Shown piece by piece: positions 6,650 to 11,559 of a DNA stretch of 11,559 bases. The first letter of the stretch is position 1. Every line of letters starts with the position of its first letter. A program made the translations under genes and the position numbers. The notes beneath the pieces are model-generated. The model made no database searches. It saw only the letters and a list, made by a program, of their open reading frames with translations, and was not told the origin of the DNA. The DNA comes from Calditrichota bacterium (GTDB lineage: Bacteria > Zixibacteria > MSB-5A5 > GN15 > FEB-12): assembly GCA_008501655.1 (NCBI GenBank), contig QQUK01000325.1, positions 21,120-32,678 of the forward strand, read 5' to 3'.

Positions 6650-6683
6650 AAAAAACCCGACCGGATTTTAAAATCTGGTCGGG
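6650..6683 (-). terminator. Strong minus-strand hairpin with T6 tail between the lipoprotein gene and typA
   Basis: CCCGACCGGATTTT (6656-6669) and AAAATCTGGTCGGG (6670-6683) form a 14-base-arm hairpin with a single mismatch; at most the inner TTTTAAAA is unpaired. Read on the minus strand, six T residues follow (6655-6650), the classical intrinsic form. It lies about 110 bases after the lipoprotein stop and about 85 before the typA start, so it would stop read-through into typA. It could also end an unannotated short transcript. Confidence 0.65.
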
Positions 6684-6737
6684 GTTAAATTCGGGTCAAT
6701 AATAGCCTAATTTCAATATTTGTCAATACAATTTTTT

Positions 6738-6772
6738 AGAAAAGAAAGATGTGCTTAAAAAGCACATCTTTC
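6738..6772 (-). terminator. Hairpin just after the lipoprotein gene
   Basis: GAAAGATGTGCTT (6744-6756) and AAGCACATCTTTC (6760-6772) are a perfect 13-base inverted repeat around an AAA loop. On the minus strand it is followed by TTTTCT (6743-6738), an interrupted T-run. It starts 23 bases after the lipoprotein stop and is the likely primary terminator. Confidence 0.6.
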
Positions 6773-6792
6773 AATTTTGGTTTCAATTTTGG
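6769..6792. repeat. Two-copy 12-base tandem repeat
   Basis: TTTCAATTTTGG occurs twice without a gap (6769-6780 and 6781-6792), directly after the lipoprotein stop codon on the minus strand. The first copy includes the last four bases of the hairpin arm at 6760-6772. It is probably a slippage duplication in non-coding DNA. Confidence 0.85.
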
Positions 6793-6795
6793 AAT

Positions 6796-7203
6796 TTAAA
6801 GGGTTTCCAGCCTGAAATTAGATGTTCCGGAAAAATTAGTAAAAGTGATTGAGATGATCCATGTCCCTGCTGTACCTGACGTTGTTGGTTCGTTTCCGGA
6901 TGCTAATAATGCAGAAGTGTAAACCTGGGTTGTGTCAGCATCTGAAACGGTCATAACAGCCGAACCTTGCGTGGTGACTGTCGAATGATCAACTGTTGCC
7001 TGTGAGTTTGTATTTTCCCAGTAGTAAGTTACAGTTGTGTTTACATTGGAGGCATCGGTTATCTGAAATTGAAATGCATTGGTGTCATTGATAATTTCCG
7101 GACTGAAACTTGATAAAGGGTTTGAAGGATTATTGCTGCTCGAACATCCAATCCAGATGAATAGAGCAGTAGTAATAATTGTAAGAAACAGGGTTCTTTT
7201 CAT
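6796..7203 (-). CDS. Small putative lipoprotein of unknown function
   Basis: A protein of 135 residues that I do not assign to a family. The N-terminus MKRTLFLTIITTALFIWIGC is a lipoprotein-type signal with Cys20 as the lipidated residue. Trp at -3 is unusual for the lipobox, although Ile and Gly at -2 and -1 fit. A Ser/Asn/Pro linker (21-30) follows, then about 100 residues rich in Thr, Ser, Val and aromatic residues in alternating patterns (for example VTYYWENTNSQATVDHSTV), typical of an immunoglobulin-like beta sandwich. It ends WIISITFTNFSGTSNFRLETL. AGAGGA lies a few bases before the ATG and supports the start. It is divergent from the O-antigen ligase-like gene and is followed by two hairpins, so it is probably a single-gene transcript. 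An envelope location is likely; any binding role would be a guess. Confidence 0.75.
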   Translation of the reverse strand: MKRTLFLTIITTALFIWIGCSSSNNPSNPLSSFSPEIINDTNAFQFQITDASNVNTTVTYYWENTNSQATVDHSTVTTQGSAVMTVSDADTTQVYTSALLASGNEPTTSGTAGTWIISITFTNFSGTSNFRLETL

Positions 7204-7229
7204 GGTTCCTCTTGACTATTAGGGTGAAT

Positions 7230-7279
7230 TTTCATCTGATGAAATCTATATATATTATGTCGGTTTAATCCACGTTCAA
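7230..7279 (-). promoter_or_regulatory. Candidate promoter and palindrome for the lipoprotein gene
   Basis: On the minus strand TTGAAC (7279-7274) and TAATAT (7257-7252) are 16 bases apart, giving a start near 7245 and a leader of about 42 bases. The perfect inverted repeat TTTCATC-T-GATGAAA (7230-7244) would lie right at the transcript start, where it could be an operator. This rests on consensus matching only. Confidence 0.32.
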
Positions 7280-7311
7280 CTTAAAGTTAAATATAGATGA
7301 TTTATAAGTTG

Positions 7312-7339
7312 TTGTCCGGGAGCTAAGTAGCTCTATTAT
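7312..7339 (+). promoter_or_regulatory. Candidate promoter for the O-antigen ligase-like gene
   Basis: TTGTCC (7312-7317) and TATTAT (7334-7339) are 16 bases apart. The spacer is almost filled by the inverted repeat GAGCTA-AG-TAGCTC (7320-7333). The predicted transcript start near 7346 lies about 34 bases before the ATG at 7380. The start codon has no clear Shine-Dalgarno sequence. Confidence 0.35.
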
Positions 7340-7379
7340 TCTGCTTTGAATTCGGTGAGTTATTCTATATATTCGAACT

Positions 7380-8792
7380 ATGAATATTCAGAATCAGTCG
7401 AATTTTTCCCTTTTCTGGGTTGAGAACAGCCGAATTCTCAGGATATACTTATCGATTTTAGGGTTGTTGGTCGTTGGAATGACCGCATATCTGCTTATTA
7501 ATGAGGATTTTAAACTGTTAGGGGCTATATATTTACCAATTATCTTCATAATAGTTGTATCTTCCCCGAAACTCTCGGTGTATCAGTTTGTCTTTTTCAT
7601 ATTCACCAATTATCTCTTTATAGCTGAACCGGTGGTTCTGCTTGTTGACCTTTCAGCTGTTTTAGTGATTATGGCGGCTCTTTTTGATGTTTTACTTAAA
7701 GGGGAAAACAAACTTTCATTTCCAAAATTGTTCTATAATTACGTTTTTATACTTATTGTTTTTACTATTGTTGCATTGTTCAGTTACAATCCCGGGTTAG
7801 GGGTGAAACCGATTTTGCGGATTGTTCTTCAGTTGGTGACTTTTCTGTCACTGTTTCGATTAGTCAGATATTTTTCAATTGAAAAACTTTTAAAATTGTT
7901 TTACTTCTTTGCGCTGTTCCATGCATCGGTTGCAATTTTACCTTTTTTAGGCGGAGGGAATATCGAAAGAGTATTCGGATTTGCCCGCTCGACTCTTGAT
8001 GATTTATTGATGATCGCACTGCCGATAGGTGTTGTCTTTTATCTTTTTGCGGATAAAAATAAAAAGTATCTTTATGCAGCTTCGATTCTTCCAATAACAG
8101 CGGTGCTAATTGCAACCCAATCGCGTCTTTCTATTCTGTTCGGTTTTGCCTTTTCGGTGTTCGCTCTGTTGGTCTGTTTCAGAATGGGAAAAACCGGACG
8201 ATTTAGTTCTCTTGAAAATAAGCGGATACTTAAAAGATTAAAATCGATAGTTCTGCTTTTGGGTACCTCAGTGATTTTATTTATCATGCTTCTGCCGGAG
8301 CAGTTTGGGGCGTTAATCGAAAGATACAGTTCTTTACTGACATCAGCACCATCGGAAACATTTCTGGTCCGATTAGTTCTCTGGCAGAATGCTTTAATGA
8401 CGTTTTATGACAATCCGGTATTGGGCATCGGCTTAGGTCATTACAAAATCCTTTCGACTTTATATCCGTCAATTCATCAGCATTATATGTTCCAATACAT
8501 CCAGCATTACTCGGCACATAATTTGGTCCTGCACTATCTGGCTGAGGCTGGTTTGGTTGGTGCGGCTGCAGTACTTGCATTTTTCATCAACCAATTCAGA
8601 TTGACCCTTAAAATTTTCAATATGAAAAACTTACGGATGAATAGTCAGACAATTATATTGTCACTTGTCTCTCTGATAATCTTTCTGACTACATTTATTG
8701 AAGCCGGCTGGCTTTGGGGGCAGATTGGGTTTGTTGCATTATTCTTTTTAGTACTTATCGTTAAAAATTATACGGATATCACAGAAGCTTAA
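7380..8792 (+). CDS. O-antigen ligase/polymerase family membrane protein (WaaL/Wzy_C-like)
   Basis: A protein of 470 residues with about 11-12 predicted membrane segments, for example 21-40, 47-61, 68-82, 87-104, 121-135, 208-223, 232-246, 251-266, 288-305, 391-404, 425-440 and 448-462. A long loop with the family signature lies between the segments ending near 305 and starting near 391: RLVLWQNALMTFYDNPVLGIGLGHY (331-355) and then YSAHNLVLHYLAEAGLVG (377-394), with His380-Asn381. Arg249 in ATQSRLS matches a conserved family arginine. The family joins undecaprenyl-linked glycans to lipid A core or another acceptor, or polymerises glycan units, on the outer face of the inner membrane. WaaL, Wzy and protein O-oligosaccharyltransferases cannot be told apart by sequence alone. 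No sugar-nucleotide or flippase genes adjoin it, so its substrate is open. It converges with the DUF547 gene with no gap: its last base is 8792 and the other gene ends at 8793. Confidence 0.85.
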   Translation: MNIQNQSNFSLFWVENSRILRIYLSILGLLVVGMTAYLLINEDFKLLGAIYLPIIFIIVVSSPKLSVYQFVFFIFTNYLFIAEPVVLLVDLSAVLVIMAALFDVLLKGENKLSFPKLFYNYVFILIVFTIVALFSYNPGLGVKPILRIVLQLVTFLSLFRLVRYFSIEKLLKLFYFFALFHASVAILPFLGGGNIERVFGFARSTLDDLLMIALPIGVVFYLFADKNKKYLYAASILPITAVLIATQSRLSILFGFAFSVFALLVCFRMGKTGRFSSLENKRILKRLKSIVLLLGTSVILFIMLLPEQFGALIERYSSLLTSAPSETFLVRLVLWQNALMTFYDNPVLGIGLGHYKILSTLYPSIHQHYMFQYIQHYSAHNLVLHYLAEAGLVGAAAVLAFFINQFRLTLKIFNMKNLRMNSQTIILSLVSLIIFLTTFIEAGWLWGQIGFVALFFLVLIVKNYTDITEA

Positions 8793-9581
8793 TTATTTTT
8801 GCTCGTTCAGGTTCCAGTCATAGCCAAGATGGCCGACTTTCATTTTTTTCCCTTTAAATTTCTGCCGGGTAGTATCATCGAGATGCTGGTAGATAAAATT
8901 TGCAACGGAGCGTTTTTCACCCGATAGATAAGGGAACACATCATCGGAGTCATACTTCCCTTTAAAATCAGAACTGTACCAATCTAATATTTTTGAAAGT
9001 TTCATCTCTTTTTTTTCAAAATTGATAGAGTTCCGGAGACTGTCACGAGCGAAGGCTTCAGCCCGCAGATTTAAATGTGCATCAAGTGAATCAGGAAGGA
9101 ACGGTTTGTCCCATAGTTCCGGACAGGAGATGGATGCGCAAACTACTGCGACATGAACCCGTTCTTCTTTAAACTCTTTCCGAAGGATATCATGTTCGAT
9201 ATTGTCAAGTGTCATCTTTTCTCCCGCAACGGGGAACTCAAGGTCATCCCAGACACCCTTGATGTTTTTTATAGATTTTACCGGATAATGATCGACGATA
9301 GCTTTGATAGTATAAAAATTGTAGGCGTTTATCATGTATGCTATTTTTTGTTCACGGGTGAATGATTTGTATTGTCCTTTATCGAGACTGGAGAAATCAG
9401 CATACGTACTGTCATAGGAAGGAAGTGATGCTTTTATATTTTTGTAATCAACAAGACCATCTTTTACGGTTTCCTGTAATAGTTGGGCGTAATGTTTATA
9501 TGAATGGTCAAAAGCGACTATCTCTTTAGATGAACAGGAAATAAAAAGAATTATAATGGGAAAAAGATATTTCAGTTTCAT
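8793..9581 (-). CDS. DUF547 domain lipoprotein
   Basis: A protein of 262 residues. The N-terminus MKLKYLFPIIILFISCSSK ends in a lipoprotein-like signal with Cys16; Phe at -3 is a loose lipobox. The rest matches DUF547: an aromatic-rich lead (HYAQLLQETVKDGLVDY, 30-46), KIAYMINAYNFYTIKAI (79-95), a central HVAVVCASISCPELW (143-157) with conserved His143, Cys148 and Cys153, LSKILDWYSSDF (195-206), and a closing GYDWNLN (253-259). The biochemical role of DUF547 is not established. Its start overlaps the glycosyltransferase stop as ATGA (9581-9578), and a GGAG within the end of that gene is correctly spaced, so translation is probably coupled. Association with an arsenosugar-type glycosyltransferase is, from memory, a recurrent neighbourhood for DUF547; that should be treated as an inference. 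It is probably anchored in the periplasm. Confidence 0.88.
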   Translation of the reverse strand: MKLKYLFPIIILFISCSSKEIVAFDHSYKHYAQLLQETVKDGLVDYKNIKASLPSYDSTYADFSSLDKGQYKSFTREQKIAYMINAYNFYTIKAIVDHYPVKSIKNIKGVWDDLEFPVAGEKMTLDNIEHDILRKEFKEERVHVAVVCASISCPELWDKPFLPDSLDAHLNLRAEAFARDSLRNSINFEKKEMKLSKILDWYSSDFKGKYDSDDVFPYLSGEKRSVANFIYQHLDDTTRQKFKGKKMKVGHLGYDWNLNEQK

Positions 9582-10276
9582 TTTTTAACTCCATAATACC
9601 AGTTATACAGTTTTTGATTTTCTATCTTGTATTTATATGCAAACTTGATAATTGTATCTTTACAGATTTTTCTGATGAATCCCTCTTTGTACCAATCACG
9701 CGGTGACGTTTCAATTTTAAGCGGAAGTATCTTTATTTTGCCATGTTTTTTCAGTTCTCTGCCGAATGCGTAATCTTCCATAAGCATCGATTCTTTAAAT
9801 CCATTCATTTTTTTAAATACGTTGCGACGGATAAAAATGCCCATATCGCCATATACCCTGTTAAAGAGTTTGTTTTTGAAATTAGAGTAGTGACTGAAAA
9901 ATCTCAGCCAGATATTTTTTGATGTCAGATTGTATTCAAAAGCACCACCGATTATTTTTTCATCTTTCAGCAAGGTTTGTATTTCTGAAGCAGACCGAGG
10001 ATGGGGGAGGGTATCGGCATGGAGAAACCAGAGTATATCGCCTGTTGATTTTTGTGCACCGAAATTTAACTGCTGACCGCGACCTTTTGAAGTTTGATAT
10101 ACAAGAGCAAACTGCTTTGCAATTTCGACAGTATTGTCAGCACTCCCGCCATCAGTGACAATCAATTCATATGGTTGGAATTCATCAACGCATTTTTTCA
10201 GAAGATCACCAATGCAGGCGGCTTCATTCAAGGTTGGAATTATTATTGATATTCGGTTCAAGCTCGATTCTTTCAT
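9578..10276 (-). CDS. Family 2 glycosyltransferase, TIGR04283-like (arsenosugar-type)
   Basis: A protein of 232 residues, the typical length of this compact GT-A family. The N-terminus ISIIIPTLNEA (9-19) starts the nucleotide-sugar fold. ELIVTDGGSADNTVEIA (37-53) holds the DGGS motif. GRGQQLNFGA (65-74) and ILWFLHADTLP (81-91), with the HAD metal motif at 86-88, are hallmarks of TIGR04283, once called rSAM/selenodomain-associated transferase 2 and now annotated as arsenosugar biosynthesis glycosyltransferase. GGAFEYNL (110-117), YGDMGIFIRR (142-151) and MEDYAFGRELKKHG (166-179) complete it; most relatives I recall have GDQ where this has GDM. There is no membrane segment, so it works in the cytoplasm or at the inner membrane face. 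The acceptor is unknown, and no ArsM or ArsS gene lies in the window. It starts 48 bases after the DUF5686-like gene ends and overlaps the DUF547 gene by four bases, so one operon is likely. Confidence 0.88.
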   Translation of the reverse strand: MKESSLNRISIIIPTLNEAACIGDLLKKCVDEFQPYELIVTDGGSADNTVEIAKQFALVYQTSKGRGQQLNFGAQKSTGDILWFLHADTLPHPRSASEIQTLLKDEKIIGGAFEYNLTSKNIWLRFFSHYSNFKNKLFNRVYGDMGIFIRRNVFKKMNGFKESMLMEDYAFGRELKKHGKIKILPLKIETSPRDWYKEGFIRKICKDTIIKFAYKYKIENQKLYNWYYGVKK

Positions 10277-10324
10277 TTCTTTTTATAACAAAAATGAAAG
10301 ATAATTCGTTCCTTCTTCGCAAGA

Positions 10325-11559
10325 TTAAAAACCGAAATCCATGCCAACAGTGAACCGTTCGGTATCATAGTCTGATATCTGCCAGGTGAAATAAAACTTC
10401 ATCAGTAACGGTAGTCTGCCGATTCCAAAACCGATTTCTGAATACGGGGTATCACCGGTATAGTTTGGCAGGGGATACTGATTGATTCTGTTTTTGTCAA
10501 AATTGGTTACAAAGAGACCACCGTATAATGACAAGCTAAACGGAATATCTTTTATCAAGGGAATACCACTTTTTCTGAACAGAAGCCGGTCGAATTCATG
10601 GGTGTAGTAAGCTGACAGAATGTTTGCTCCGGTGAAGTTTGTTTCAACGAGTGTATGGAAAATCATCGCATCATCGAACATGTTTGCATTGTAATCCATA
10701 GTAAAATATCGCTGCGAAGGAATATTGCCGGATATTCTGAATCCTCCGTATAATCCGAGAGAACCGATTCCTAAACCAAGTACACGCCTTGAAGTATAAA
10801 ATTGAGAAGTGAGTCGGGTATATTCAAAATCGGAGTTAAAAAATGAGGGGGATGAATATTCGATTCCAAACCCGAATGTTGTATACGGATAGGAAAACAT
10901 GAATACCTCTTTATCCTTCAATTTGACTTTATCCTGAGAGTTATATACAAAATTTGCGGATAAAGTTCTCAGGTATCCGTCCTGAATAGTCGGATTCACC
11001 CGATAAACAGTATTTAAATCAAGGGTACTGTCAGTTTTTGATTCATTAAATGTGTAAGCTGAATCTTTGTTTATCCATGAATAGTTAGTATTGTTCGTCA
11101 CAGACCACTGCTTAAAGCTGTTGATGTTAACTGAAAGATTTGTTTTGTGTGACGGGTTAAAAGATAAACCTGTGGAAAAACCTTTTTGAACAAAATAATC
11201 ATACGGATCAAGTTTTGATAAGAGTGATTTTAATGTGGCAGAACCTTCGTGAGCAGAGACAAGCGTCGGACGATTTGTAATTTTATCATGAATATTAAAA
11301 TTCAGGTATAGTTTACCTGGATCAGAAAGCAGGTATGAAGTTGTAATATCATACTTCCATCGTTCGGCTTCGAAAGCATAGCCGGCTTTTGGTATAAATG
11401 TTAACCTGGAGCTTGGTTTAACCAGGGCACGACCACCGAGATAAGTACCTTCAATCTTGTTGAAATGGAAAAAGTCATTTGCAGATGAAAGAAAATAAAT
11501 AGATACCGGTACAATTAAAAGAAGCTTTTTGTAGAGTGGTTTGTTGTTTTCAACTGAAT
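10325..11559 (-). CDS. C-terminal part of a DUF5686-like outer-membrane barrel protein (partial)
   Basis: The minus-strand frame stays open from the window edge to the stop at 10325-10327, giving about 410 residues with the start outside the window. An internal GTG at 11101-11099 is an in-frame valine, not the start. Near the left edge of the fragment FFHFNKIEGTYLGGRALVK is followed by AGYAFEAERWKYDITTSYLL, the pattern seen where the barrel of DUF5686 proteins begins. Alternating polar/aromatic strands run to the end, including YGGFRISGN, LYGGLFVTNF and YSEIGFGIGRLP, and the protein ends VGMDFGF. A terminal phenylalanine is the usual signal for barrel insertion by the BAM machinery. DUF5686 proteins commonly carry an N-terminal carboxypeptidase-like beta domain, which would lie beyond the window; their function is unknown. 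It heads, within view, an operon with the glycosyltransferase and the DUF547 lipoprotein. Confidence 0.75.
   Translation of the reverse strand, partial: SVENNKPLYKKLLLIVPVSIYFLSSANDFFHFNKIEGTYLGGRALVKPSSRLTFIPKAGYAFEAERWKYDITTSYLLSDPGKLYLNFNIHDKITNRPTLVSAHEGSATLKSLLSKLDPYDYFVQKGFSTGLSFNPSHKTNLSVNINSFKQWSVTNNTNYSWINKDSAYTFNESKTDSTLDLNTVYRVNPTIQDGYLRTLSANFVYNSQDKVKLKDKEVFMFSYPYTTFGFGIEYSSPSFFNSDFEYTRLTSQFYTSRRVLGLGIGSLGLYGGFRISGNIPSQRYFTMDYNANMFDDAMIFHTLVETNFTGANILSAYYTHEFDRLLFRKSGIPLIKDIPFSLSLYGGLFVTNFDKNRINQYPLPNYTGDTPYSEIGFGIGRLPLLMKFYFTWQISDYDTERFTVGMDFGF

Noticed and set aside
7864..8580. Minus-strand open frames inside the O-antigen ligase-like gene
   Set aside because: They overlap a convincing membrane protein frame and have no recognisable protein features.
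9919..10353. Plus-strand open frames over the glycosyltransferase gene
   Set aside because: They are antisense to a gene with clear family motifs; no promoter or ribosome binding site supports them.
1..11559. CRISPR array, tRNA, rRNA, insertion sequence, integrase or toxin-antitoxin genes
   Set aside because: No regularly spaced repeats, no cloverleaf with acceptor end, no transposase or recombinase motifs and no terminal repeats were found on either strand.

Overview
The window looks like chromosomal DNA from an AT-rich Gram-negative bacterium of the FCB group (Bacteroidota, Ignavibacteriota, Marinimicrobia and relatives). The best evidence is two exported proteins whose last 87 residues are the YPNPFNPST-type C-terminal domain. 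In FCB bacteria outside the core Bacteroidetes this domain is usually annotated as a type IX secretion sorting domain. A DUF5686-like outer-membrane barrel that ends in phenylalanine, and two lipoproteins, agree with this. The exact phylum cannot be fixed from the sequence; Ignavibacteria-like is my guess.

Layout: positions 1-72 hold the probable 3' end of a plus-strand gene, facing a Rid-family gene (78-476, minus). A 263-base divergent region leads to a two-gene plus-strand unit, an exported cupin (740-1174) and a purple-acid-phosphatase-like metallophosphoesterase with a sorting domain (1202-2425). Next come a stand-alone DsrE/YedF-like protein (2654-2989) and a large exported protein of unknown function with the same sorting domain (3042-4538). 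Two hairpin terminators separate this from typA/bipA (4647-6566, minus). Two more minus-strand hairpins lie between typA and a small lipoprotein (6796-7203, minus). The lipoprotein is divergent from an O-antigen ligase-like membrane protein (7380-8792, plus). The right end is a minus-strand operon, read right to left: a DUF5686-like barrel (11559-10325, start outside the window), a TIGR04283-like family 2 glycosyltransferase (10276-9578), and a DUF547 lipoprotein (9581-8793). The last two overlap by four bases.

Working together: most products act at the envelope or outside the cell. The cupin and phosphatase are probably co-transcribed and exported. The right-hand operon combines an outer-membrane barrel, a sugar transferase of a family annotated for arsenosugar synthesis, and a DUF547 lipoprotein, which suggests a surface or glycolipid function. 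typA, the Rid protein and the DsrE protein are cytoplasmic housekeeping or sulfur/selenium-type functions. Several intergenic regions contain sigma70-like hexamers with inverted repeats between or beside them.

I see no mobile element, CRISPR array, tRNA, rRNA or defence system, and no clear new multi-gene system. The points most worth checking are the DUF5686-glycosyltransferase-DUF547 operon, the isolated YedF-like domain, and the hairpin-rich intergenic regions.
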